The notes under the pieces: model-generated | Told to the model about the DNA's origin: nothing | Seen by the model: only the letters and a program-made list of their open reading frames with translations | Database searches by the model: none | NCBI RefSeq assembly: GCF_019308355.1 | Contig: NZ_JAAGKM010000009.1 | Coordinates: 1-64,000, forward strand | DNA length: 64,000 nucleotides | DNA from: Empedobacter falsenii | GTDB lineage: Bacteria; Bacteroidota; Bacteroidia; Flavobacteriales; Weeksellaceae | Reading direction: 5' to 3' | Program-made: the position numbers and the translations under genes | Part shown: positions 1 to 9,601 of the stretch, in pieces | Position numbering within the stretch: position 1 is the stretch's first letter | Layout: every line of letters starts with the position of its first letter

Positions 1-391
1 ATTTACATTTATTTTACATTCTTTCCTTAAGTCGCTGGTACAATGGAAAATATTTTTTGAGAATTTTAGATTTGAGATGTGAGATATTAGATTTTTGACG
101 AGAAAACCCGTTTTTACAGCAGAAAATTATAACGAGATAGATTTCTCGACAAGCTCGAAACGACAGGAAAATTAAACTTGTTAATTACTCAAGAATACCT
201 TTTAAACTCATAAAATGATTAGACGTTTTGCTTTTCTTTTGTTCAAGAAAAGCAAAATGGATACTTTTGAAGGAACTATTCGGGAGGAATTGTCTCAAAG
301 CGAAAATGGTTTATTCAAAAAAATAAATAAATTTTTAATTTTGTTTAACATGTAAAATAGATTTACATTCATACTATATATAATATGCGCG
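1..391. other. Intergenic region upstream of glsA
   Basis: No convincing gene. A 46-codon ORF (215-355, plus strand) exists but has no recognisable features and I do not call it. A 13-bp inverted repeat (226-238 with 245-257, 6-nt loop) lies inside it. Around 148-170 there is a stretch (CTCGACAAGCTCGAAACGAC) of the kind that recurs between genes in Bacteroidota genomes; this resemblance is from memory. TAATTTTG at 336-343 fits the -7 consensus TAnnTTTG and could be the glsA promoter, but no clear TTG -33 element is correctly spaced. Confidence 0.4.
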
Positions 392-1321
392 ATGATTTCG
401 AAAGAAAAAGAATATTTTGAGATAATAAATAACATTTACCTAAAAGTAATTGAAGAAGAGAATTTGGGTGAAACAGCTAACTATATACCTGAATTATCTA
501 AAATAGACGGTGAGAAATTTGGAGTTTCTTTATTGTTTACGGATCAACTTCAGTTTGGATTTGGTGATTGTGAAGAAAAATTCTCGATTCAAAGTATTTC
601 AAAAGTGTTGCTTTTGGCTTTAGTTTATAGAGAAACTGGCGAGAAAATTTGGGAGAGAGTTGATGTAGAACCTTCGGGAACGCCTTTTAATTCATTATTG
701 CAATTAGAAACTGACAAAGGAATTCCTAGAAATCCATTTATTAATTCGGGCGCTTTAGTGGTTTGCGACATCTTAATTGATATTTGCGATAATCCGAAAG
801 CATATTTTTTAGATTTTATCAAAAAGGTTTCTGGTAATTATTCTATTCAATATTCTGATAAAATTGCAAAAAGTGAGTTTTCTACTGCTTATCGTAATAC
901 AGCTTTGACAAATTTTATAAAATCGTTGGGCAACATTCATAATTCTCCTGATGAAGTTCTGGATTTGTATGTTTATATCTGCTCGATTGAAATGACGTGT
1001 ATGGAATTGAGCAAAACTTTTTCATTTTTGGCTAATAAAGGAAAAAACTTGTTTGATGATTATCAAATTTTGAACATTAGTCAAACAAAACGAATCAACG
1101 CTATTATGCAAACTTGTGGTTTCTATGATGAATCTGGTGAATTTGCTTTTCGAGTTGGATTACCTGGCAAAAGTGGTGTTGGCGGAGGAATTGTTGCAAT
1201 TATGCCTAAATATTACATTGTTTCGGTTTGGAGTCCTAAACTAAACTTAAAAGGAAACTCCTACCGAGGAATGAAATTTCTGGAAGAATTTACAACTGCA
1301 ACAGAGGATTCTATTTTTTAG
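392..1321 (+). CDS. glsA: Glutaminase A
   Basis: Hydrolyses L-glutamine to glutamate and ammonia in the cytoplasm, feeding nitrogen and sometimes acid resistance. The 309-residue length is normal for the bacterial GlsA family, which has a serine beta-lactamase-like fold. The catalytic SxxK motif is visible as S68-I-S-K71, followed by the conserved NPFINSGA block near residues 114-121 and a glycine-rich GKSGVGGG stretch near the C-terminus. The gene stands alone on the plus strand. Its last 11 bp overlap the 3' end of convergent cmk, so neither gene has room for a terminator between them. Confidence 0.93.
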   Translation: MISKEKEYFEIINNIYLKVIEEENLGETANYIPELSKIDGEKFGVSLLFTDQLQFGFGDCEEKFSIQSISKVLLLALVYRETGEKIWERVDVEPSGTPFNSLLQLETDKGIPRNPFINSGALVVCDILIDICDNPKAYFLDFIKKVSGNYSIQYSDKIAKSEFSTAYRNTALTNFIKSLGNIHNSPDEVLDLYVYICSIEMTCMELSKTFSFLANKGKNLFDDYQILNISQTKRINAIMQTCGFYDESGEFAFRVGLPGKSGVGGGIVAIMPKYYIVSVWSPKLNLKGNSYRGMKFLEEFTTATEDSIF

Positions 1322-1997
1322 AATTAATAATCTCCATCACTTTATTCACCGTTTCTTCCAAATTCATGTTTGAATTATCCACTTCAATGGCATCATCTGC
1401 TTTACGAAGTGGAGAATACGCACGATGAGAATCTATATAATCTCTTTCGTTCACATTTTTCAACACTTCATCCAAAGGAATATTTTTCCCTTGTTGTTGA
1501 TATTCTAAAAAGCGACGTTGCGCACGAACCTCTGGTGAAGCTGTGACAAAAATTTTGATATCTGCATTAGGAAAAACTGTTGTCCCAATATCGCGACCAT
1601 CCATTACAATACCACCTTTTTTTCCCATTTGCTGTTGAAGTGCAACACAATAATCGCGAACAGTAGGAATTTCAGAAATTGGACTAACCATTTTAGAAAC
1701 TTCCATCGTACGAATATCAGCTTCTACATTTTCACCATTCAAAAAGGTAAGATTCTTTTGAGTTATAAGATCTTGTTTAAATTCTATCTTAATGTCAGAT
1801 AAATTGATTATTAATGCTTGCTCATCAATTTTATTATCGACAATATACTGATGTTGAAACGCATACAAAGTCACAGCGCGATACATTGCACCGCTATCAA
1901 TATGTGTATAACCAAGATTTTTTGCAATAATTTTTGACATCGAACTTTTTCCTGTAGAAGAATATCCGTCGATTGCAATAATTAAATTTTCTTTCAT
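1311..1997 (-). CDS. cmk: Cytidylate kinase
   Basis: Phosphorylates CMP and dCMP to the diphosphates with ATP, an essential step of pyrimidine nucleotide recycling. The 228 residues hold a P-loop (GYSSTGKS, residues 11-18), the DSGAMYR nucleotide-monophosphate motif near 34-40 and the DGRDIGT motif near 133-139, all typical of the short bacterial Cmk. It lies 51 bp downstream of porQ on the same strand, so the two may be co-transcribed. This porQ-cmk order is, from memory, common in flavobacteria. The stop codon sits inside the 3' end of the convergent glutaminase gene. Confidence 0.95.
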   Translation of the reverse strand: MKENLIIAIDGYSSTGKSSMSKIIAKNLGYTHIDSGAMYRAVTLYAFQHQYIVDNKIDEQALIINLSDIKIEFKQDLITQKNLTFLNGENVEADIRTMEVSKMVSPISEIPTVRDYCVALQQQMGKKGGIVMDGRDIGTTVFPNADIKIFVTASPEVRAQRRFLEYQQQGKNIPLDEVLKNVNERDYIDSHRAYSPLRKADDAIEVDNSNMNLEETVNKVMEIINSKK

Positions 1998-2048
1998 CTA
2001 TATAGAATTGAAGACAAAGATAAGATTTTATAGTTGTTTGAAAAGTTT

Positions 2049-3074
2049 TTATAACCAAGGATTACTTCTCCAATAATCTCGACCTTGAATAATTCGGTCT
2101 AAATTAAGAATCAAACCAAAGTGATTAGAACCTCCAGATTTGTGGTAATTCGCATGACTAAACTCGAATCGAAAAGCATTTATACGGATTCCAAAACCAT
2201 ACGTTAAACCAGATAAAGAGCGAATTCCTTCGGCTGCTAATTCATTTCCACGTTTGAAATTATAACCTAAACGCATATTAAAGTCAGATTCTGGAAATAG
2301 CTCTGCTCCAACCGAAATATGATCAATCATTTTTCTTCCAGCAGAAACTTCCTGTCCGTTTTTATTATAAGGTTGAGAAATATCAAACTTCTGCAAATCG
2401 TGCAAAGAAAACGTAAATTCTAACGGAACATGTTCTAATCGATGCGAAATTCCCAAATTAACTTGCGTTGGCATATCTTCTTTTTTGCCATTATACGTTT
2501 GAATTTGTTGACCGATATTACGCACAACCAGCGAAACATTGATATTTTTATCAAAATCGTGGTACGAAAGACCAACATCTCCAGCAATTGCCGAAGATTT
2601 ATATGATTCGATAGTAGAATTGATGTATTTTAAATTTGCTCCAACTGTCCAATAATCACCCAAAACACGTGCATAACCAACTGTAATCGCTGCATCATTT
2701 GCTTTGAAATTCCCTGTCACATTTCCGTTTTCGTCAGTTCCAATTAATTTTCCGTAATCAACATATTGACCATGAACAGAAACAAAGTTTTCTTTATCGA
2801 TTTCATAAACCGTCGAAAATGTTCCAAAATCTACATCCGCAATATAATTGACATAATTAATTCCGAATTGTCCGTGCATTTCTCGGTTCATCAAGGCAGG
2901 ATTCCATAAAGAAGAATTTGGATCAGCATCCCAAGAAGTTGCTGCATTTCCTCCCAAAGCCGCTTGACGTGGAGAAGTTGTAATGTTCAAAAACTCATAA
3001 ACACGCGTTCCATCTTGCGCAAAAATCGAAGTCGATAGCGCGATAAACAATAATGTACTTAGCTTTTTAAACAT
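2049..3074 (-). CDS. porQ: Type IX secretion system protein PorQ
   Basis: PorQ is an outer-membrane beta-barrel protein that works with PorU, PorV and PorZ in the attachment complex of the type IX secretion system, which exports and anchors surface proteins in Bacteroidota. The 341-residue product has a signal peptide ending in FAQ at residue 20, the N-terminal SPRQAALGG motif shared by PorV/PorQ proteins, and alternating beta-strand sequence throughout. The C-terminus ends in SNPWL. Linkage to cmk supports the assignment. With gldD at 38.5 kb it indicates a T9SS-bearing, possibly gliding, organism, although gliding itself cannot be judged here. Confidence 0.88.
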   Translation of the reverse strand: MFKKLSTLLFIALSTSIFAQDGTRVYEFLNITTSPRQAALGGNAATSWDADPNSSLWNPALMNREMHGQFGINYVNYIADVDFGTFSTVYEIDKENFVSVHGQYVDYGKLIGTDENGNVTGNFKANDAAITVGYARVLGDYWTVGANLKYINSTIESYKSSAIAGDVGLSYHDFDKNINVSLVVRNIGQQIQTYNGKKEDMPTQVNLGISHRLEHVPLEFTFSLHDLQKFDISQPYNKNGQEVSAGRKMIDHISVGAELFPESDFNMRLGYNFKRGNELAAEGIRSLSGLTYGFGIRINAFRFEFSHANYHKSGGSNHFGLILNLDRIIQGRDYWRSNPWL

Positions 3075-3191
3075 TTAGCAAAAATAAAGATTTTGTAGAA
3101 TAACGAAAACAGAATGATTTTGGTATGTATGAAACAAAATTTTAGGCTTTCTGAAAAAAAGCTTAACTTCAATTTACCTAAAAAATACTTT

Positions 3192-5462
3192 ATGGAATTT
3201 TTAATTGCCATTATTATATTCGTATTGATTGTGATTTTGTTCAACAAAGTTTCGCAACTAAAAAAACAACTTGATTATCAAGAAACTAAACTAAAGCATT
3301 TGCAAGAGCAATTGAATGCGAAAGAAATTAAAACTGAATCAAAACCAATTGTTGAGCAACCAAAAATAGTTGAAGAGAAAAAAATTGAACCTCAACCAGA
3401 AGTTGTTTCCTATCATAAAGTTGAAATGCCAAAAGGTATTTTTGACAAAATCCCACCAAAACAAACAACTGAAAGTAGTTTTGATAAAAATCTAAACAGC
3501 GCAATTGCATTTATTAAAGACAATTTCTTGACGATTTTCGGAATTGTAACCTTAGTTCTAGGAATTGCTTACTTCGTAAAATATGCAATTGATCAAAATT
3601 GGATTAACGAAACTTTTCGCGTGATGATTGGAATTGGAGTTGGTTTAGGAATTATTGGAATTGCTCATTTTATTCGGAAAAATTTTGAAATCTTTTCTTC
3701 CATTTTAATTGGTGGTGGATTAACCGTTTTATATTTCACCTTAACCATTGCCTTCCGAGAATATCATTTACTTTCTCAAAATAGCACTTTTGGATTACTA
3801 ACAATTGTGACTATTTTTTCTATCGTGATGGCAATGTTATATAACCGACAAGTTTTAGCCATTTTTTCGATTATTGGTGGTTTTACCGCTCCATTGATGA
3901 TTAGTACAGGCGAAAGCAATTTTGTATTTCTGTTTGGTTATTTAACGATTCTAAACTTGAGTATGCTGTACATGGTTTTGGGAAAAAACTGGCAAATCAT
4001 TTCATTTATCGCGTTTGCTTTTACCTTTATATATAGTATTGCGTGGATTGACGATTCCAAAACCTCAACGCAATATCTTTTCTTTGGCTTGCTTTACGTT
4101 ATTTTTACGGCAACAAGTGTGTTGAATTGTTTCAAAAAAGGAGAATTTTCGGTTTGGAATTGCCTTTTACTTATTTTCAATACCATTTTATCAACCATCT
4201 TAATTTCTTCAGTTTATTATTTTATTGGTGGAAATAACAATGGTTTGATAGCTTTCTTATTTGGATTGACAAACGCTTTCGGTGCATTTTACATCTACAA
4301 AACATCTAAAAATAATTTATTACAAAATACCTTAATCGGTTTGAGCATTGCGCTTATCACAACTGCGGTTGCCTTACAATTTAAAGCAAATGTCGTTTCA
4401 ATTTATTTCGCAATTGAATCAACGCTATTATTATTCCTTTGGAAAAAAAGTAAAGAAAACATTTTCAAAATCTTTTTCATTGCGATGTTTCCATTTTTAT
4501 TGATTGCTTTATGCGTCAATTGGTTTGATTATATTGATACTAAAAAACATTTAGTGGTAATTTTCAATCACGTTTTCATTACAAGTTTTATTGCATTAAT
4601 TTGTTCTGTTGTCAATATTTATTTGATGAAAGATTTCGAAACCGAAGAACAATTTTTAGGTTTCAAGCTCAATCATTCCAAATTTATTTTCATCTCAATA
4701 TCTCTTTTATTGATGTACACAGGAATTTTATTCGAATTAATTTACCAAATCGAACCGTATTTCAACTTTATGATGATTGTAAGTTATGTATTGATATATA
4801 CATTATTCTTTATTGCTTTTATTTTAACGCTACGCGAAAAACTAAATTTAGGAAATACCTTGCAACTTGTTTTACAAATTTCAGCAACTTTCTGCATTGT
4901 ATTTTTACCAATGATTGCCGAAATTCCATTATTACTAAACAAAACAAATTATAACATCGGTAGTTATTTTCTTTATTTGAGTTATCTCATTCCGACAGCT
5001 TACATTATTTATTTTGTTGTAAAAAGTAGCGATTTCCAAAGCTCCAAAGCAAAACAAATCATCAGTATGCTTGTCTTAGTTTATGTGATTAGTTTCGAGA
5101 AATACAATGGTTTTATGTTGATAACACTTGACGAAAACTCTTCTAATTTCTCACATCAAGCCGATATTTTCCGAATGATATTATTACCAATTATTTGGGC
5201 AGTTTTAGGATTTGTATTGATTTATTTCGGATTAAGAAAGCAACTGAAAGGTTTTCCTATTGTTGGAATTATATTATTTGGATTGATTATTCTAAAATTA
5301 TATTTCGTAGATGTTTGGGAAATGAGCAATATTTTCAGAATAATATCTTTTATTGTTTTAGGAATTTTAATCTTATTAACTTCTTTTATGTATCAAAAAC
5401 TAAAAAATTTGATGGTTAATTTGATGGAAAAACCAAACGAAAACAAAGAAGCTGAACATTAA
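3192..5462 (+). CDS. DUF2339 multi-pass membrane protein
   Basis: A large inner-membrane protein of unknown function. The open frame extends to 3114, but I choose the ATG at 3192 because family members start MEFLI... with an immediate membrane anchor; this gives 756 residues. The anchor is followed by a short coiled-coil-like segment (KVSQLKKQLDYQETKLKHLQ), a charged linker with a PKGIFDKIPP stretch, then roughly twenty hydrophobic segments to the C-terminus, the layout of DUF2339 proteins. The final codons and stop lie in a 38-bp perfect palindrome shared with the convergent mscS-type gene. No catalytic motif is visible. Confidence 0.82.
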   Translation: MEFLIAIIIFVLIVILFNKVSQLKKQLDYQETKLKHLQEQLNAKEIKTESKPIVEQPKIVEEKKIEPQPEVVSYHKVEMPKGIFDKIPPKQTTESSFDKNLNSAIAFIKDNFLTIFGIVTLVLGIAYFVKYAIDQNWINETFRVMIGIGVGLGIIGIAHFIRKNFEIFSSILIGGGLTVLYFTLTIAFREYHLLSQNSTFGLLTIVTIFSIVMAMLYNRQVLAIFSIIGGFTAPLMISTGESNFVFLFGYLTILNLSMLYMVLGKNWQIISFIAFAFTFIYSIAWIDDSKTSTQYLFFGLLYVIFTATSVLNCFKKGEFSVWNCLLLIFNTILSTILISSVYYFIGGNNNGLIAFLFGLTNAFGAFYIYKTSKNNLLQNTLIGLSIALITTAVALQFKANVVSIYFAIESTLLLFLWKKSKENIFKIFFIAMFPFLLIALCVNWFDYIDTKKHLVVIFNHVFITSFIALICSVVNIYLMKDFETEEQFLGFKLNHSKFIFISISLLLMYTGILFELIYQIEPYFNFMMIVSYVLIYTLFFIAFILTLREKLNLGNTLQLVLQISATFCIVFLPMIAEIPLLLNKTNYNIGSYFLYLSYLIPTAYIIYFVVKSSDFQSSKAKQIISMLVLVYVISFEKYNGFMLITLDENSSNFSHQADIFRMILLPIIWAVLGFVLIYFGLRKQLKGFPIVGIILFGLIILKLYFVDVWEMSNIFRIISFIVLGILILLTSFMYQKLKNLMVNLMEKPNENKEAEH

Positions 5463-5479
5463 TGTTCAGCTTCTTTGTT
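5442..5479. terminator. 38-bp perfect palindrome, bidirectional terminator
   Basis: Bases 5442-5460 are the exact reverse complement of 5461-5479. The palindrome covers the last codons and stop (5460-5462) of the DUF2339 gene and reaches into the stop codon (5478-5480) of the convergent channel gene, with A/T tracts on both sides. It most likely terminates both transcripts. Confidence 0.8.
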
Positions 5480-6773
5480 AATTATTAGCTTTTATAGCTT
5501 CTGCAATAACACGCATATCATCCGAAGAAGGCGACTCGAAAATTTCTAAATGGAAATATGGAACAACCGCAATAATATGATCGAAAATATCAGCCATAAT
5601 CACTTCATATTCGTTCCAAACCGTTGTATTTGTAAACATAAATAACTCAATTGGCAAACCATGTTCAGTTGGTTGAAGTTGTCGAACCTCGAACATCAAA
5701 TCTGTTCTAATTTTTGGACTATTATAGGTATATGTCTTGATATATTGTCGAAAAAGACCAATATTCGTCATTCGTCTTCCATTCGCAAAAATCGTTGGAT
5801 CAACTTTATTCGATACATTATATTGATTGATTTCGTTCGTTCTATCCACAATAAAATCGTGTAACATGCGGATTTTTTTCAATTCTTCAATTTCTTCTTC
5901 TGTCAAAAATCGAATCGAATTCATTTTAATATTTATCGAACGTTTAATGCGGCGTCCACCAGCATTTTGCATACCGCGATAATTACGAAACGAATCTGAA
6001 ACCAAGGCATACGTCGGAATTGTTGTAATTGTTTTATCAAAATTCTGAACTTTTACCGTTCCTAAATTAATCTCGGTAACATTTCCGTCTGCGCCATATT
6101 TTGTCATTTCAATCCAATCACCCACGCGCACCATATCATTCATCGAAACCTGAATGCTCGCCACAAAACCTAATATCGAATCTTTAAAAACCAACATCAA
6201 AACTGCCGAAGCTGCTCCCAAAGAAACCAAAAATGTAATAGGCGATTTCCCTGTCGCAATCGAAAAAATTAGGATTCCGCAAACAAAGAAAACCAAAATA
6301 TTCATCACTTGCAGATAACTATCAATTGGTTTATCTGAAAAAGATTTATTACCTCGAAGAAAATCCCTGAACGATTTAAAAATTGCATTAAACAACAATC
6401 CAACAGCAATTACCAATGCAACATCTGTAATTTGCATCGCAATTTTGATCCAATTCGGAAATCCTTTGAAAATAAGTGGAATTGCTTCTTTGGCGACAAT
6501 TACTGGAACAATATGTGTCGCGAATTGTAAAACCCTGTTCTTGATCAATAAATCATCAATCTTGGTTTTACTTTTTGCAATAAAGTTGGTTAAAACGAGT
6601 AGTAACACTTTTCGTAATAAAAAATCGATCGCATACAATATAATAACTAACAAAATTGATAGAATAATTGTTGTCATTATTGTGGTAGAATAACTCGATA
6701 ATCCCAATTTAGCAATCATTTCGAGCATTGAGCGATACACATCGCTTTGAATATTTTCGTCTAAAAGTTCCAT
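5478..6773 (-). CDS. MscS-family mechanosensitive channel (YbdG-like)
   Basis: Inner-membrane channel that opens on membrane tension and protects from hypo-osmotic shock. The 431 residues show about five hydrophobic helices in the first 215. The pore-lining, Ala/Gly-rich TM3 is visible as SLGAASAVLMLVFKDSILGF, followed by the MscS beta domain containing VRVGDWIEM. The long cytoplasmic C-terminal part with an extra insertion resembles E. coli YbdG rather than MscS (286 residues). It is transcribed alone and converges on the DUF2339 gene. Family assignment is secure; the YbdG-type subgroup is inference from length and the WIEMTKYGADG motif. Confidence 0.88.
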   Translation of the reverse strand: MELLDENIQSDVYRSMLEMIAKLGLSSYSTTIMTTIILSILLVIILYAIDFLLRKVLLLVLTNFIAKSKTKIDDLLIKNRVLQFATHIVPVIVAKEAIPLIFKGFPNWIKIAMQITDVALVIAVGLLFNAIFKSFRDFLRGNKSFSDKPIDSYLQVMNILVFFVCGILIFSIATGKSPITFLVSLGAASAVLMLVFKDSILGFVASIQVSMNDMVRVGDWIEMTKYGADGNVTEINLGTVKVQNFDKTITTIPTYALVSDSFRNYRGMQNAGGRRIKRSINIKMNSIRFLTEEEIEELKKIRMLHDFIVDRTNEINQYNVSNKVDPTIFANGRRMTNIGLFRQYIKTYTYNSPKIRTDLMFEVRQLQPTEHGLPIELFMFTNTTVWNEYEVIMADIFDHIIAVVPYFHLEIFESPSSDDMRVIAEAIKANN

Positions 6774-6870
6774 CTGAATAAAAACTAATACAACAAAAAT
6801 AAGTTTATCCTTTTCATAATTTACAACAACTGATAAATTACATTGAAATTTGTTGGTTTCTTAATTTATC

Positions 6871-6916
6871 TTGGTTCAAAACAATGAAAAGATTATATTT
6901 GTTAGATTAATCTAAC
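6871..6916 (+). promoter_or_regulatory. Promoter with overlapping palindromic operator before the ZIP transporter gene
   Basis: TTG at 6871-6873 and TATATTTG at 6894-6901 form a consensus Bacteroidota promoter with a 20-bp spacer. The perfect 16-bp palindrome GTTAGATTAATCTAAC (6901-6916) starts on the last base of the -7 element, so a bound repressor would block initiation. The half-site TTAGRTTAA resembles operators of DtxR/MntR-family metal regulators. This similarity and the link to metal supply are inference. Confidence 0.7.
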
Positions 6917-6932
6917 TTATTTATTAAAATTA

Positions 6933-7715
6933 ATGTTTTCAAACCCGTTGATATTTGCTTTTAGTTTAACCTTTCTTGCCGGAATTAGTACTGGAATTGG
7001 AAGCCTTTTGTGTTTATTGTACAAAAAATTCAATCCAAAATTCTTAGGCGTAATGTTAGGAATTTCTGCTGGCGTAATGCTTTATGTCTCTTTTGTAGAA
7101 ATTTTGACCAAAGCAAAATTATCTTTATCAACAGTTTTTGGAGAAAAATTAGGTTACACATATACTTTATTGGGATTTTTTACTGGAATTTTAATCATTA
7201 TTTTAATCGATAAAATATTGCCTCATCATCATTGCGATGAAAATAAAACAGAGACAAACGATCAGAAATTATTGCGTTTGGGTTTGTTTTCTGCTTTAGC
7301 TTTATCAATTCATAATTTCCCTGAAGGATTAGCAACTTTTTTGTCAGCATTAGAAAATCCAACTTACGGAATTTCTATAGCTTCAGCTATTGCTATTCAT
7401 AATATTCCAGAAGGAATCGCCGTTGCTATACCAATCTATTACGCTACAAAGAATAGAAAAAAAGCATTTCTATATTCCTTTTTATCAGGATTAACAGAAC
7501 CTATTGGCGCATTAATTGGCTATTTTGTATTGTTACAATTTTTTGATGAATCAATTTTCGGAGCAATCTTCGCAAGTGTCGCAGGTATGATGGTTTATAT
7601 TTCGATTAATGAATTAATTCCGACCGCTAACGAATACGCTGGAAAAAAATTATCAACTTACGGAATTGTAATCGGAATGTTTGTAATGGCTGTTAGTCTT
7701 TTACTTTTTATGTAA
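6933..7715 (+). CDS. zupT: ZIP-family divalent metal transporter
   Basis: Imports Zn2+ and often Fe2+ or Mn2+ across the inner membrane. The 260 residues have eight hydrophobic segments and both metal-site signatures of the GufA/ZupT branch: HNFPEG at 127-132 and HNIPEG at 156-161. A short His-rich loop (PHHHCDEN, about 97-104) precedes TM4. The gene has a consensus promoter with a palindromic operator just upstream, which suggests metal-dependent repression, and its own terminator. ZupT is the best-known relative; true metal preference cannot be read from the sequence. Confidence 0.9.
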   Translation: MFSNPLIFAFSLTFLAGISTGIGSLLCLLYKKFNPKFLGVMLGISAGVMLYVSFVEILTKAKLSLSTVFGEKLGYTYTLLGFFTGILIIILIDKILPHHHCDENKTETNDQKLLRLGLFSALALSIHNFPEGLATFLSALENPTYGISIASAIAIHNIPEGIAVAIPIYYATKNRKKAFLYSFLSGLTEPIGALIGYFVLLQFFDESIFGAIFASVAGMMVYISINELIPTANEYAGKKLSTYGIVIGMFVMAVSLLLFM

Positions 7716-7721
7716 AAACAA

Positions 7722-7748
7722 AAAAACTTCCCAATGAGAGAAGTTTTT
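7722..7748. terminator. Rho-independent terminator after the ZIP transporter gene
   Basis: AAAAACTTC (7722-7730) pairs with GAAGTTTTT (7740-7748) around a 9-nt loop. The A tract before and T tract after would let it work for both the ZIP gene and the convergent glycosyltransferase gene. Confidence 0.7.
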
Positions 7749-7770
7749 GTATGAATTAATATTTAAAATT

Positions 7771-9249
7771 TTAAGTTGCCTGAGGTAATTCTCTCGTTAA
7801 CCAACCACTTCTTCCTGCTGTTACAATGGCATAAGGCGTAATCCAAAAAAGCGTGAACATATAGAAAATACTGTAAACGTATGCTAATAAAGCTTCTTTA
7901 AAATTGTATTTTTTTGCATAAAAAATCATCTGAATACTTGAAAAAACTAAAACGCCAGACAATGTACTTGTGATGAATAAAATTGGATGTGTTGCGACAA
8001 AAAAGATTAAAATTAAAAATAATGGAATTGCCATGATTAATTTTATCCATTGCATCATCAGAATTATACGAGTTCCTACTGTAGAACCTTCTCTAAAGTT
8101 GGTGAAAGCAAATTTTGTCATCATAATATTCTCACGAACATTACTTCTCTCCCAACGAATAAACATTTTGTATAAATTCTTATAACGCTCTGGAGTATTG
8201 GTATAAACCATTGCATTTTTCTGAAAATAGACATGTTTACCTTGTTTCAAAATCATATTTGTCAAAGCTCTATCCTCCCCGATTGTACTTGGTTGCCCTA
8301 AAAAAGATTGATTTATCCATTCTTCCAAACAATTATGTACAACATCTTTTCTGTAAGCTGCTAAAGCTCCAGGTGTACAAAACACAGAACCTAACACACT
8401 TTGAGCAGATCGCACAAACTCGAAACTAAATGTAAAACTAACACTCAACATTTTTGGAATCAAACCTTTTTCTTTATTCAATACACGAACATTGCCAGCG
8501 ACAGCACCACAATTTTCATTCACTACAAAAGGGCTTAACAAGTTTCTAAGCGTAGATTCATCTACAATAGAATCACTATCAACCGTCACAAAAACTTCCC
8601 CTTTTCCAATTTTGAATCCTTTATATAATGCATGACGTTTTCCCATATTTTTTGGCTGTTGAAAAAGTGTAACGCGATCTCCTAATACTTTCTTCGCTTC
8701 AAGAAGCCATTTCCATGTATCATCTTTACTCCCATCGTCAACGGCTAAGATCTGTAATTTTTCGGATGGATAATTACTATCAGCTAAACTTAACAAAGTA
8801 TCATATACTAATTTTCCTTCATTATACGCCGGAACAATAATGGTACAAGTTGGTAAATCTACATCAGCAACATTTTTGACCGGTTTATATTTTATGAATA
8901 AATAGCCTAAATAAAAAAGAAAAGAAGTTTTAACAATAAGAAGTGCCAATCCAAGGCTATAAATAATAACACCCCACCAGGTAGATAATTTAGTGCTATG
9001 CCATTGTAGAAATTCACTTTTATAAATAAACAAAAAAAGAATAGAAGTTAGCATAATCACAAAAGTTGTAGCAATTACTAGATAATCTTTCTTTGTAAGA
9101 CAGTTTTTAGAAATTCTCTCTATGAATTTATTTCTTAAAGACTTTTTTTCATGTTCATCCGATCGAATAACCTTTAACACTGTTTTAGGCTCCGTGGTGG
9201 ATAACAAAATCGTGTTTGCCAGATTTTTTTTTGAATCTATATTAGTCAT
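7771..9249 (-). CDS. Membrane-bound family 2 glycosyltransferase
   Basis: A processive-type glycosyltransferase expected to polymerise or transfer sugars at the inner membrane, like chitin/hyaluronan or poly-GlcNAc synthases. The 492 residues contain two N-terminal membrane helices, a GT2 catalytic domain starting with CTIIVPAYNEG, nucleotide-sugar Asp residues in AVDDGSKDD and VDSDS, the acceptor-site GEDRALT, and the RWERS motif equivalent to the QxxRW of processive enzymes. Two to three C-terminal helices follow. It is a single-gene unit, so neighbours give no hint of the product. The exact polymer is unknown. Confidence 0.87.
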   Translation of the reverse strand: MTNIDSKKNLANTILLSTTEPKTVLKVIRSDEHEKKSLRNKFIERISKNCLTKKDYLVIATTFVIMLTSILFLFIYKSEFLQWHSTKLSTWWGVIIYSLGLALLIVKTSFLFYLGYLFIKYKPVKNVADVDLPTCTIIVPAYNEGKLVYDTLLSLADSNYPSEKLQILAVDDGSKDDTWKWLLEAKKVLGDRVTLFQQPKNMGKRHALYKGFKIGKGEVFVTVDSDSIVDESTLRNLLSPFVVNENCGAVAGNVRVLNKEKGLIPKMLSVSFTFSFEFVRSAQSVLGSVFCTPGALAAYRKDVVHNCLEEWINQSFLGQPSTIGEDRALTNMILKQGKHVYFQKNAMVYTNTPERYKNLYKMFIRWERSNVRENIMMTKFAFTNFREGSTVGTRIILMMQWIKLIMAIPLFLILIFFVATHPILFITSTLSGVLVFSSIQMIFYAKKYNFKEALLAYVYSIFYMFTLFWITPYAIVTAGRSGWLTRELPQAT

Positions 9250-9601
9250 CTGAGTAATTTTAAGTTTTAATTAAAAAGTGAATAAAATGACAACTACTAT
9301 GCCACCTAACGTTAATATAAAACTCAAGAAGTTAAATCTTTATTAAAAATAAAACACTTATAAACGACTGATTATTAATAAAATTTCAATATGTATTCTA
9401 CTTAAAAATTAGGCGTATAGTACGTTACATTTTAATCTGATTTCTTAATAAAAACAAAAAAACTTCCCGAAAAGAGAAGTAATTTTGAGAAATGATATAA
9501 ATTAACACATGAGGATTTTGTTACTGCAAATGTATGCAGCAAATTAAATTCAAAGCTTAACAGAATATCAATAGATTGTTAAGCGAAGATTAAATAAAAA
9601 G
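9250..9601. other. Intergenic region with an orphan hairpin
   Basis: A 352-bp A+T-rich gap between divergent genes. The only structure I see is around 9451-9480, where a CTTC...GAAG hairpin behind an A tract repeats the left part of the ZIP-gene terminator at 7717-7732 almost exactly. No gene ends near it on either strand, so it may be the remnant of a lost gene or an untested small RNA end. Confidence 0.4.

Noticed and set aside
215-355. 46-codon ORF upstream of glsA
   Set aside because: No signal peptide, no family, contains a long inverted repeat and ends inside the likely glsA promoter; kept only as a note.
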